NCBI GenBank assembly: GCA_000531095.1
Contig: HG799471.1
Location: forward strand, 141,295 to 205,294
Origin: Gemmata massiliana
GTDB taxonomy: Bacteria > Planctomycetota > Planctomycetia > Gemmatales > Gemmataceae
Reading direction: 5' to 3'
Length of the DNA: 64,000 bases
The translations under genes and the position numbers were made by a program. Below the pieces are notes generated by a model. That model saw only the letters and a list, made by a program, of their open reading frames with translations, did not search any database and was not told where the DNA came from. Below, one piece after another: positions 55,966-64,000 of the stretch (position 1 is the first letter of the stretch; each line of letters begins with the position of its first letter).

Positions 55966-56514
55966 ATGACGCTCGACGAATTCTGGGACCACATCCAAAA
56001 GAGTAAACGCAAAGACCCGGACGCCCACGCGGAGCGATTGGAACAGCGGCTCACGAAGTTACCACCGGACGAGATCCTCGACTTCAATCACTGGTGGGAA
56101 CTGATGATGGGCGAGGCCTACAACTGGAACTTGTGGGGCGCGGCGTACCTCATCAACGGTGGGTGCTCGGACGACGGGTTCGAGTATTTTTGCCGGTGGC
56201 TCGTTCTGCGCGGGCGCGACGTGTTCCAGACCGCGGTCACGGCCCCGGATACTCTGGCTGATGTGGTCGATCCGGACGACGTTGCCGTCGAGTGCGGGTG
56301 CTCCCCAGCTCAGAGCGCGTGGTTCACCGCGACCAAAACCGAACAGGACGACACCGGGTACGAGGCTTACAGCGCGGCGGAAAGAGCCCGGCACCCGAAC
56401 AGTCCGCGGCACCCCGAACTGGGCGCGAGCTGGGACTTCGATAACGACGCGGAGATGCGAAAGCGGCTCCCGCGCCTCTCGGCGCTTTACATGGACAGGG
56501 GCGCGGGCGAATAA
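55966..56514 (+). CDS. DUF4240 protein
   Basis: This 182-residue protein is of the DUF4240 family. The hallmark is the central LWGAAYLINGGCSDDGF segment (about 45-61) with FxxFxxWLVxRGRxxF following, and the C-terminal WDFDNDAEMRKRLPRLSALY. The N-terminus (TLDEFWDHIQKSKR) is the family start. No function is known for DUF4240; predicted structures are small helical domains. It begins 17 bp after the helical-repeat gene. The paralogue at 56549 shares the central block exactly, so the pair arose by tandem duplication or keeps it under selection. Confidence 0.85.
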   Translation: MTLDEFWDHIQKSKRKDPDAHAERLEQRLTKLPPDEILDFNHWWELMMGEAYNWNLWGAAYLINGGCSDDGFEYFCRWLVLRGRDVFQTAVTAPDTLADVVDPDDVAVECGCSPAQSAWFTATKTEQDDTGYEAYSAAERARHPNSPRHPELGASWDFDNDAEMRKRLPRLSALYMDRGAGE

Positions 56515-56548
56515 TACGCCAAACCCGACGCTCTCCGTGAGGTGCTCG

Positions 56549-57076
56549 ATGGACTGGAAACCGTTCTGGAAGGTCATCGAGGACGCATATCGGCCGGACC
56601 CGATCGATCACTTTGAAGCGCTCAAGGAGCGGCTCGGCGATTTAAAGTGGTTCGAGATCATCGAATTCCAGGCGCGCTTCGACGAGGCCGTCTCGTCCGC
56701 GAACCTCATCGATTTGTGGGGCGCGGCGTACCTCATCAACGGCGGGTGCTCGGACGACGGGTTCCGCGACTTCCGCGTGTGGCTCGTCGGGCGCGGGCGC
56801 CGCGCCTACGAGCACGCGCTCCGCGACCCGGATTCCCTCGCTGACATTCTCGACGGCGATCCCGTGGACGGCTTCGGGCTCGATGCCGCCGCGCTGCGCG
56901 TGTACGAAGAGAAAACGGGCATGAGCGACTTCTACACGCGACTCGATCGCGCAGAAGCAGACGCACCTCCTCCACCACCCGAGGGCGCAGACTGGGACTT
57001 TGAAGACGAGTCCGAGATGCGCAAGCGGTTCCCGAAGCTGTGTCACTTGTACCTGATTCCGGAACGCGACGAGTGA
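56549..57076 (+). CDS. DUF4240 protein, tandem paralogue
   Basis: This 175-residue paralogue has the same block LWGAAYLINGGCSDDGF at about 50-66 and the terminal WDFEDESEMRKRFPKLCHLY. The two proteins differ mostly between about residues 85 and 145. ATG 56549 has GAGG 7 bases upstream; the frame is open for 130 codons upstream (overlapping the first DUF4240 gene), but nothing in that extension resembles protein. It starts 34 bp after the first copy. Function unknown. Confidence 0.85.
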   Translation: MDWKPFWKVIEDAYRPDPIDHFEALKERLGDLKWFEIIEFQARFDEAVSSANLIDLWGAAYLINGGCSDDGFRDFRVWLVGRGRRAYEHALRDPDSLADILDGDPVDGFGLDAAALRVYEEKTGMSDFYTRLDRAEADAPPPPPEGADWDFEDESEMRKRFPKLCHLYLIPERDE

Positions 57077-57116
57077 CACGAGTTCTCTGGGTCACTGAGA
57101 GAGGAAGTGCCACCCG

Positions 57117-57878
57117 ATGAGCGCATTTAAAGACCATTTCTCCGGACACGCGAGCGACTACCGCACGTTTCGGCCAACGTACCCGCCCGAGTTGTTCACG
57201 TTTCTCGCGTCTGTTGCGCCGGCCCGCGATCTCGTGTGGGATTGTGGTACCGGAAATGGTCAAGCCGCAGTTATCCTTGCCGAGCACTTCAAGCGCGTCT
57301 TCGCTACAGACGCCAGCGCCGAGCAAGTGAAGAACGCAACGCCACACCCGAACGTCGAGTATGCGGTCGCGCCCGCTGAACAGTGCCCGCTCGCGTCCTA
57401 CAGCGCGGACCTCGTCACCGTTGCGCAGGCGCTTCACTGGTTCGACATCGATCGTTTCTTCGTCGAGGTCAGCCGCGTTTGTAAGCCGGGCGGAGTAGTC
57501 GCGGTGTGGAGCTACGACCTGCACTCCGTGAACGCGGACGTCGATCCTGTGCTCGACCGGCTCCAGAGCGAGTTCGTTGGCCCGTACTGGCCACCGGAAC
57601 GCGCGCTCGTGGACACCGGCTACCGCACGATCCCGTTCCCGTTCACAGAAATCCCGGTCCCTCGGTTGGAGATGACCGCGCGTTGGGACTTGCCCACACT
57701 CGTTGGGTACATGAACACGTGGTCCGCGACGAAACGGTTCGAGAAGGCGAACGGCTTCAACCCGCTCGACCGGCTGAGTGAGGCATTCACTGCCGCGTGG
57801 GGAGAACCCGCGACCGTGCGCACGGTGCGATGGAAGTTGGCCATCCGTGTCGGGCGCGTCGGGAACTCACAATCGTGA
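57117..57878 (+). CDS. Class I SAM-dependent methyltransferase
   Basis: The 253-residue protein has a Methyltransf_11-type core: motif I LVWDCGTGNGQAA (about 38-50), FATDASAEQV, VAPAEQCPL and the helix LVTVAQALHWFDIDRFFVEV. This is the arrangement of the family around trans-aconitate methyltransferase-like and UbiE-like enzymes. It follows the DUF4240 pair by 40 bp and may be cotranscribed. Substrate unknown. The next gene runs in the opposite direction and the two stops are 10 bp apart. Confidence 0.85.
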   Translation: MSAFKDHFSGHASDYRTFRPTYPPELFTFLASVAPARDLVWDCGTGNGQAAVILAEHFKRVFATDASAEQVKNATPHPNVEYAVAPAEQCPLASYSADLVTVAQALHWFDIDRFFVEVSRVCKPGGVVAVWSYDLHSVNADVDPVLDRLQSEFVGPYWPPERALVDTGYRTIPFPFTEIPVPRLEMTARWDLPTLVGYMNTWSATKRFEKANGFNPLDRLSEAFTAAWGEPATVRTVRWKLAIRVGRVGNSQS

Positions 57879-57888
57879 ACGGTAATTC

Positions 57889-60594
57889 TTAGCGCGTACC
57901 GAGGCGGAAGCCAACCAGTGTGAGCAACGAGCCAAGCATCAGCGATACGTGGTAATCCCGGAACGGCTCCACGGTGTGGATACCGAACTGGTGCCCGATC
58001 GCTGCGACCGCGGCGCCGATCAGCACGAGCACGCTCATCAAATTTCCGCGGAAGAAGAGAGAGGCGAGCAACATCAGCCCGGCCAGCCCCACGTTGAAAC
58101 TGTCGACCCACCCCAGCACCGGCGCCGGTACGCCGGGGAACACCAGCGGCTTCGTCGCGCGGGTCGCGTCGAGCGCAACCGGCTGTTGCAGAGCGGACAG
58201 ATCCTGGCTCTCCATTGCTTGCGTTGCTTGAGCACGAAGTTCGGCCCCGGGAACAAGGCCGTTCTGATGAGCCCACAGCGCGCACGCGGCGAGCAGTAGA
58301 GCCGCTCCGATCGTCCGCACGTGCGGCCCAACGAACAGCGAAATTATGGTCCCGAGCGGGTCGCGCTTGCGCGTCGGCACGAACACGAAATCGTCCGGTT
58401 GTTCGGCCGCGCGGAACAGCGTGCGCACGCTCGTGGGCGCGTGTGCGGTGGCACCTCCCGGCGCGTGAGCCGTTTCCGCGCGCCGGATCTCGTCCGCCGC
58501 ACGTACCATCGCGTCCGCCGCAGCCCGCGCTTGATCTTCCGCGGTCTGGGCGTTCGCACCGGCCGCGAGCAGGTTCGCACGTTCGACAGCGAGCAACAAC
58601 TTGCGCTCGCGCGAGTCCTTACGAGACTTCTCGATCCTCTCCATTGTCGCGATGATCGGTTCGCGCCACGCCGCGTGCGTTTCGCGCACCCCGGCCGCCC
58701 CCCCGCGGAGCAGCACCGTGCGCGCGGCCAGCTTCGCCTCGTACCCGAACAGTGTCTCGAAGAATTCTTCCCAGTCGCGCCCGGCGAACTTCGCCACGAA
58801 CTGGCGCAGCGCCTCTTCGTCCAACCCGCGCGCCCGCATCCGCCGGAGCTGCCGTTCGCACCCCTCAATGATTTCCCGGCGCTCTTCGACCAGCGCGCGG
58901 TCCATACCGTAGCGCAGCGCGAACGCGATTCCGATCCCGATCAATCCGAAACCGATCCACATCCAGAACACTTTCAACAGGGCGAGCAGCACGCAGAACA
59001 TCGCGAAGCCCGACAGCCCCACGATCCAGTCCCCGCGCCCCAAACCCGAAATGAAGCGCCGCGTGCAACTGAAGAGGTGCCCCTTGCGCGTGATCCCGTC
59101 GAGCACGAAGTACGCGAGCGTCGTTTCCAGCGCGAGTCCGAAGATACCGAACGCCCACCCGATCTTTCCGAAGAACGCGAGCAGCACGGCCATCAGCGCA
59201 ACTGTGCCAAAGAACCCCGAAATGAGCCGCCCCCGCAACACCGCGGTGCCACAGGTGTTGAACCGGAGCACGGCCGTTTCGAGTCGCGAAATCTGCTCCT
59301 CGTGCGGTGAAAACGTACCCGCATGGTAAACCCCGAGCCACGCTTCGAGGGTCCGGATCACCTCGCTCATGTCCTGGTAACGGTCGTCCCGGCTCTTCGC
59401 CATCATCCGCTGAATGACCGCGGAGACCTCCTTCGGCACGCGGGCGACGATCTGCTCCGGCGGCACGAGCGGGTCGTAAGCGTGCTTCGACATCAACTCG
59501 ACGGCCGTCGTCCCGTCGAACGGCGGGCGGCCGGTCACGAGGACGTAGAGCGTGCAACCCAGGGAGTAGATGTCGGCGCGGTGGTCCACGGTCGCCGCGT
59601 CGCGGCACTGTTCGGGCGACATGTACGCCGGCGTTCCGAGCGCGATCCGCGCGCCGGTCATATCGGGCGGCAGCGAGAGCAGCCCGCTCCGCGCGCTCGG
59701 GTCCGCGAGCCGATCGTCCGCACGCGACACGGCCGGGGTCTTCACCAACCCCAGGTCCGCGACTTTGACCAGGCCCTGTACGTCGAGCAGCAGGTTATCG
59801 GGTTTCACGTCGCGGTGAATCATCCCGCGATCGTGTGCGTGTTTCAGTCCTCGTGCGGCCTGAAGAATGTACCCGACCGCCGTTTCCGGATCGAGTTTCC
59901 CCTGCACTTTCAGCAGGTCCGCGAGCGATTTCCCGCGGACGTACTCCATGCTGAAGAAGCGCGCCCCGTCGACCTCACCGATATCGTGAATCTGAACGAT
60001 GTTGGGGTGCGAAAGTTGAGCTGCGGCGAACGCCTCGCGCGTGAACCGGGCCACGAACACCGGGTCGGTGGCCCAGCGCTTACTCATCACCTTCAGCGCG
60101 ACCGGCCGATCGAGCGAGAGCTGCGTCGCGAGGTACACCGTCCCCATGCCCCCGCGCCCGAGTTCGCGCTCAATGGTGTACCCGCGAACTTCCGTGTGCG
60201 GCGCGATGCCCGGATCTTCCGCGTCACCGCTGATCGGACCGGGAGGCGGGGTCGCGCTGCGATGGTTCGGATCGGGATTCGTGCTGGCAAAGCCGAATAC
60301 GTGCGAAGACGGGAACGGCGTCCCGCCCGACGGAGGATTTGAAGGTCTTGCTGCCGGCGGCGGGGTCACGAGTTCAACGCCCACCGCAGACGCCGCGGCC
60401 TGCTCGCGCGAGTCACGGGTTTGCACGCCGCTCGGGAGCGCCTGAACCTGCAAGGCGCTCCCGGGTTCGTCCGGCACGCACAACATGAACGGCTGAGAGC
60501 ACGCGGGGCACCGAGGCCGGTATCGGCCGGGCTTCGCAGACTTCAGATTCAATCGGTGGGCGCAATACGGACAGGCGATGGCCACAGAGGGCAC
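57889..60594 (-). CDS. Membrane Ser/Thr protein kinase with N-terminal zinc ribbon
   Basis: This 901-residue kinase starts with a zinc-ribbon of two CxxC pairs (CPYC at 8-11, CPAC at 29-32), a Pro-rich linker (about 55-130), then a Hanks kinase domain (about 137-405: ELGRGGMGTVY, VALK lysine, MIHRDVKPDN, DLG in place of DFG, APEQ-type SPEQ). Two pairs of TM helices (about 455-500 and 520-560) follow, then a coiled region with RRMRARGLDEEAL and three to four C-terminal TM helices (about 755-895). GTG at 60594 is the longest start; GTG at 60585 fits a GAGGG site better. It is divergent from the kinase at 60866, 271 bp away, and may share its promoter region. Confidence 0.85.
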   Translation of the reverse strand: MPSVAIACPYCAHRLNLKSAKPGRYRPRCPACSQPFMLCVPDEPGSALQVQALPSGVQTRDSREQAAASAVGVELVTPPPAARPSNPPSGGTPFPSSHVFGFASTNPDPNHRSATPPPGPISGDAEDPGIAPHTEVRGYTIERELGRGGMGTVYLATQLSLDRPVALKVMSKRWATDPVFVARFTREAFAAAQLSHPNIVQIHDIGEVDGARFFSMEYVRGKSLADLLKVQGKLDPETAVGYILQAARGLKHAHDRGMIHRDVKPDNLLLDVQGLVKVADLGLVKTPAVSRADDRLADPSARSGLLSLPPDMTGARIALGTPAYMSPEQCRDAATVDHRADIYSLGCTLYVLVTGRPPFDGTTAVELMSKHAYDPLVPPEQIVARVPKEVSAVIQRMMAKSRDDRYQDMSEVIRTLEAWLGVYHAGTFSPHEEQISRLETAVLRFNTCGTAVLRGRLISGFFGTVALMAVLLAFFGKIGWAFGIFGLALETTLAYFVLDGITRKGHLFSCTRRFISGLGRGDWIVGLSGFAMFCVLLALLKVFWMWIGFGLIGIGIAFALRYGMDRALVEERREIIEGCERQLRRMRARGLDEEALRQFVAKFAGRDWEEFFETLFGYEAKLAARTVLLRGGAAGVRETHAAWREPIIATMERIEKSRKDSRERKLLLAVERANLLAAGANAQTAEDQARAAADAMVRAADEIRRAETAHAPGGATAHAPTSVRTLFRAAEQPDDFVFVPTRKRDPLGTIISLFVGPHVRTIGAALLLAACALWAHQNGLVPGAELRAQATQAMESQDLSALQQPVALDATRATKPLVFPGVPAPVLGWVDSFNVGLAGLMLLASLFFRGNLMSVLVLIGAAVAAIGHQFGIHTVEPFRDYHVSLMLGSLLTLVGFRLGTR

Positions 60595-60865
60595 CCTCGC
60601 TACGAGTTGGGCGGGGAGTGCGAAAGCAGGCGCACGGTGTGATCGGAATCCGAGCGTTCTGCCACACCGAATTCGTAGGTCACAATCGCCGAACAGGTCG
60701 GCGTTTCGGACGTGCTCGTTCGCTCGCGTTTGCGCGCCGGGCTGAAAAAGAGTGAGGGATTTTCAAAAAGTGTGCGGCTTTCAGGCGTGCGCGAAGCCGA
60801 ACCGCTTCTGGCACGCTCCGGGGAGTGTGGGTAGCATGATTCGATCGCCCTCTCGGGAGATTGGT

Positions 60866-63385
60866 GTGAAACTGTCCGCCGATCAGTTCGCGACCGTTGT
60901 TCGCAATCTGCCCCTCCCCAACGACCAAGCAGCGGCCGCGGCCGAAGCGCTCGCCCAACCCGCAACGGATGAACTTCCCGGCGAGCTGATTCGGCGCGAG
61001 ATCCTGACCGAGTACCAAGCTCGAATGATCCTGTCCGGCCACGCCGACGAACTCACCATCGGGCGGTACACGATCCTTGATGAACTCGGCGAAGGCGGAA
61101 TGGGCCAAGTGCTCAAGGCCCGCGACACGGCAATGGACCGCGTGGTCGCGGTGAAGCTGATACGCGACGACCGGTTCGGGAGCGAATCCGCCGTTCGCCG
61201 CTTCGAGCAAGAAGTGAGAGCCACCGCCCGACTCGCGCACCCGAACATCGTCCGCGCCTACGACACGGGGGTGTTCAACGATCGGCACTTTCTGGTGACC
61301 GAGTTGATCGCGGGTTCCGATCTGGGGCACGAACTGGCACGTCGAGGTTCGTTCCCTGCGGGCGAGGCGTGTCACTACGCGCACCAAACCGCGCTGGGAC
61401 TCCAGCACGCTCACGAACACGGGCTGATACACCGCGACATCAAGCCATCGAACCTATTGTTCAGCGCGGCGGAACGAACGGTGAAGATCGCGGATTTCGG
61501 CCTCGCGTACTTGGGCGATTCCGGCGCCGGCAGGTTGACGGCAGCCGGAGCGGTGATGGGCACACCGGATTACATTGCACCGGAACAAGCGAGTTCCGCG
61601 TCCGCAGCCGACATCCGCTCGGACCTGTACTCGCTCGGATGCACGCTCTATCAGTTCCTTACGGGCCGGGTGCCCTTCCCCGCCGATAGCGCGCTCGCGA
61701 AGCTGGTCGCGCACGCGAGCGAAGCCCCGCCCCCACTCGATACCGTGTGTCCCGGTCTGGCCCCCGGATTAGCCGCCGTGGTCCAGAAAATGATGGCGAA
61801 GAGCCCGAACGAGCGCTACCAATCGCCGCTCGAAGTTGCCGAAGCCCTCGCCCCGTTCTGTGACCCGAGAAATGCCCGTATCGCAACGAACTCGGCGCGC
61901 GCGATCGCGGTACCGCCCCATTCCACGCTCAACAACGCGGCCGATCTCACCGCGCACTCAGCCCCACATCCGGAACCGAGTCGGCGCGAACCCAAGGCTC
62001 GATCCCCGCGCCGCAGAACCGTCGGACTCGTTGCAGGTGCCGGCGTGTTGGTTGCAGTAATAATCGCATTAGTTTTCATCAGTAGACCGACCCCATCCGA
62101 GTCGCCCGACGTTCGCCCCGTTCAAATAACGGTGAAGCTCGACGACTGGCCCTCCGCGCGCGAACCCGGAGCGGTCATCTATCTCAGCGGCGCATCGCTC
62201 CCGACCAGTGAGAGTGAGAAGGCACGCACCAGCGATGATCTCAAACGCCCACTCGAACTCGCGCCGGGAACATACGGACTCACGCTGAGAATTGGCGGAG
62301 AAATCATCGAGCGGCGCGAGTTCAACGTAACTTCAGAAAGTGCGCATCGGGCCATTGCGCTGGGACCGATTGTGCCCGAAGTGGTAGCGGCCACGATCAC
62401 GAACGGGAGGGAGGTGAAGCGCTGGGAGGCACTGGGGCCGGTCTCGGATCTCGTGTTTCTCCCCGACGGCAAGAAGTTCGTTTCGATGGAACGACCAACG
62501 GGCGTCTTCCGGCGCCCGCAGGCTCACGAACTGACAATCAGCGGGGCACTGTACGCCACCGAAACGAACGAAATCTTCTCGCGCTGGGACACGGTCGGCA
62601 GCGGTCGCGTCGCACTGTTTCCCAAAGCCGGCGCGGTCGTGGGATGCCAGTTTCCGGACCCGGCTCTCAAAAGCGATGCGTACCGATGGTGGGCCGTACC
62701 GCTTTCTAGCGGTGAAACACCGACCAACGACGGGTCGGTGGTCGCTGGCGCGAGCACCCAGAAGCACCGCACCAGTCTGCTCACCGCGTCCGCGGACGGC
62801 ACACGCCTGTTGCTGTCCTTTGTCACGCAACCCGGCGACAAAGCAGTTGGAACGGTTCAACTGTGCCCAGTTACATTCACCGACGCGCGCACGATTGCAG
62901 TCGGCGAACCGAAGCTCTTCCCCGGTGACACCGCTTGCTTCGATCCGAGCGGACACCGCCTGCTGGTCGCAAACGGCACGGCGCTCGCGCTCTACGACCA
63001 AGACACAGGCAAGCCGATGGCGCCGGAGTTTACTGGGGCCACTGCGAGCATTCAGGACGTCGCAGTAGCTCCGAACGGTAAGTACCTCGCTGCGGGATGT
63101 GCTGACGGGGCGGTCTACTTCTGGCGGACGGGCACGAAAGAACCGATAGCGGTCGGTAGGGGGCACAAGGGCAAGATAAACGTGTTGAAATTTACTCCGG
63201 ACGGCGCTCGTGTGGTCAGCGCGGGCGAGGACGGCACCGTTCGCGTGTGGCTAACGGAGACCGGAAAAGAAATCGCCCAGTTCAAGCACGACGGCTCTGT
63301 AAACGCCCTCGCGATTTCCCCCGAGGGCAAGCGCGTCCTCACCGGTAGCGCGGACGCGACGATTCGGCTCTGGCAACTGCCGTAA
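60866..63385 (+). CDS. Ser/Thr protein kinase with transmembrane helix and WD40 propeller
   Basis: This 839-residue protein has an N-terminal segment (1-65, LIRREILTEYQARMILSG) common in planctomycete kinases, a Hanks kinase (about 67-330: ELGEGGMGQVL, VAVK K97, HRDIKPSN D191, DFG 210-212), a single TM helix (about 388-408, VGLVAGAGVLVAVIIALVFI) and an extracytoplasmic propeller whose C-terminal repeats have clear WD40 features (APNGKYLAAGCADGAVYFW, FTPDGARVVSAGEDGTVRVW, SADATIRLWQLP). GTG 60866 with GGGAG 6 bases upstream is preferred over in-frame ATGs at 60752 and 60836. It ends 2 bp before the convergent trpS. Confidence 0.85.
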   Translation: MKLSADQFATVVRNLPLPNDQAAAAAEALAQPATDELPGELIRREILTEYQARMILSGHADELTIGRYTILDELGEGGMGQVLKARDTAMDRVVAVKLIRDDRFGSESAVRRFEQEVRATARLAHPNIVRAYDTGVFNDRHFLVTELIAGSDLGHELARRGSFPAGEACHYAHQTALGLQHAHEHGLIHRDIKPSNLLFSAAERTVKIADFGLAYLGDSGAGRLTAAGAVMGTPDYIAPEQASSASAADIRSDLYSLGCTLYQFLTGRVPFPADSALAKLVAHASEAPPPLDTVCPGLAPGLAAVVQKMMAKSPNERYQSPLEVAEALAPFCDPRNARIATNSARAIAVPPHSTLNNAADLTAHSAPHPEPSRREPKARSPRRRTVGLVAGAGVLVAVIIALVFISRPTPSESPDVRPVQITVKLDDWPSAREPGAVIYLSGASLPTSESEKARTSDDLKRPLELAPGTYGLTLRIGGEIIERREFNVTSESAHRAIALGPIVPEVVAATITNGREVKRWEALGPVSDLVFLPDGKKFVSMERPTGVFRRPQAHELTISGALYATETNEIFSRWDTVGSGRVALFPKAGAVVGCQFPDPALKSDAYRWWAVPLSSGETPTNDGSVVAGASTQKHRTSLLTASADGTRLLLSFVTQPGDKAVGTVQLCPVTFTDARTIAVGEPKLFPGDTACFDPSGHRLLVANGTALALYDQDTGKPMAPEFTGATASIQDVAVAPNGKYLAAGCADGAVYFWRTGTKEPIAVGRGHKGKINVLKFTPDGARVVSAGEDGTVRVWLTETGKEIAQFKHDGSVNALAISPEGKRVLTGSADATIRLWQLP

Positions 63386-63387
63386 CA

Positions 63388-64000
63388 CTACACCGGGTTG
63401 GGGTGAATCCCCACGGCCTTGCGAACAGTTTGCAACGTGATTTGAGCGAGCGCCCGTGCCCGCTTCGCCCCAGCAACGAGCACTTCCTCCACGAACCCAG
63501 GGTCGCGAGCGAGTTGCTTTCGGCGCTCACGCGCCGCAGCGAAATAGGCGTCGATCTTCGCGAGAAGCTGCGTCTTGGCGTCGCCGTAACCGAACGGCCG
63601 CCCGCCGCGTAGTTCCGCACCCTTCATCGGGTTGCGGTACAGATCGGCCATTTCCGCTTGTTCGGCCGCGGTTGAGAAAAGCTTGTAGAGTGCGAATGCG
63701 TTGCACTTCTCCGGGTTCTTCGGCTCTTCGACCGGCGTCGAATCGGTGACAACACTCATCACCGCGTTCTTGAGCGCCTTCCCCTCGGCGAAGATTTCGA
63801 TCGTGTTCCCGTAGCTCTTGCTCATCTTCTGGCCGTCGGTCCCGGGCACAACGGCTGCTTCGTTGTAAACGCCATCGGGAAGCGGGAACACCTCGCCGAA
63901 TGCGTGATTGAATGACCCGGCAATGTCTCGCGTCATTTCGAGGTGTTGTTCCTGATCCTTGCCCACCGGCACGAGGTGCGAGCGGTAGATAAGGATGTCT
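63388..64000 (-). CDS. trpS: Tryptophanyl-tRNA synthetase, C-terminal part (5' end outside window)
   Basis: This class I synthetase charges tRNA-Trp. The visible part (about 203 residues, frame open to the window end) shows LVPVGKDQEQHLEMTRDIA, GTDGQKMSKSYGNTIEIF (KMSKS signature), and a C-terminal helical bundle (YGDAKTQLLAKIDAYF) with ARALAQITLQTVRKAVGI at the end. It terminates with TAG at 63388-63390. The upstream HIGH region must lie beyond 64000. The neighbouring kinase gene is convergent with 2 bp between stops, with no terminator in between. Confidence 0.95.
   Translation of the reverse strand, partial: DILIYRSHLVPVGKDQEQHLEMTRDIAGSFNHAFGEVFPLPDGVYNEAAVVPGTDGQKMSKSYGNTIEIFAEGKALKNAVMSVVTDSTPVEEPKNPEKCNAFALYKLFSTAAEQAEMADLYRNPMKGAELRGGRPFGYGDAKTQLLAKIDAYFAAARERRKQLARDPGFVEEVLVAGAKRARALAQITLQTVRKAVGIHPNPV

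Noticed and set aside
57889-60594. Kinase DLG instead of DFG as evidence of a pseudokinase
   Set aside because: DLG is a common functional variant in bacterial and eukaryotic kinases, and the HRD and VALK residues are intact.

Overview
The window looks like chromosomal DNA of a planctomycete of the Gemmataceae (Gemmata-like). The base composition is GC-rich. The gene content is typical of that family: two DUF1559 pseudopilin-type proteins, a DUF1549/DUF1553 plus DUF1501 pair, a DUF1080 lipid/sugar-binding-fold protein, several Hanks-type Ser/Thr kinases with accessory domains, two ECF sigma factors fused to membrane-anchored propeller-like tails, and a formylmethanofuran dehydrogenase subunit C homologue (H4MPT-linked C1 chemistry). 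The assignment rests on protein families I recognise, not on a database search.

Layout. 0-8 kb: a DUF1559 protein, a kinase/pseudokinase tandem protein, an SGNH-hydrolase-like lipoprotein, a coiled-coil secreted or anchored protein with a strong terminator, and an FHA-domain protein. 8-16 kb: an ECF sigma/propeller fusion diverging from a 1404-residue kinase-cyclase-like-AAA-TPR signalling protein, followed by a small catalase/allene-oxide-synthase-like protein. 15.7-25.2 kb (all minus strand): the DUF1501 and DUF1549/1553 pair, an ATP-grasp ligase, serS, a DinB-like protein, citrate synthase and a DUF1080 protein. 25.7-32.2 kb (plus): a second ECF sigma/WD40 fusion, a second DUF1559 protein and a two-thioredoxin-domain protein. 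32.3-37.6 kb (minus): tRNA-Leu(CAA), a methyltransferase, fhcC, a small membrane protein, enolase and a frameshifted endonuclease IV. 37.9-46.5 kb (plus): an RND efflux operon with one adaptor and two permeases. 46.8-57.9 kb: a putative metallopeptidase, a small membrane protein, a DcuC-like carrier, a GlcD/GlcF-type fusion oxidoreductase, an EboB-like TatD hydrolase, a helical-repeat protein, two adjacent DUF4240 paralogues and a methyltransferase. 57.9-64 kb: two divergent Ser/Thr kinases and the 3' part of trpS.

Functionally the window mixes housekeeping genes (serS, trpS, eno, citrate synthase, nfo) with a dense set of signal-transduction proteins: four kinase proteins, two membrane-tethered sigma factors and one FHA protein. 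The most unusual points are: the kinase-pseudokinase tandem; the large signalling protein whose cyclase-like domain has lost the expected metal-binding Asp residues; its catalase-like neighbour that lacks the expected proximal Tyr heme ligand; Ser/Thr/Gly-rich insertions at the same place in both RND pumps; three palindromic repeat insertions kept in frame inside two neighbouring genes; and TTGTTAGC direct repeats spaced exactly 10 bp. I see no CRISPR array, no intact insertion sequence, no prophage and no rRNA gene.
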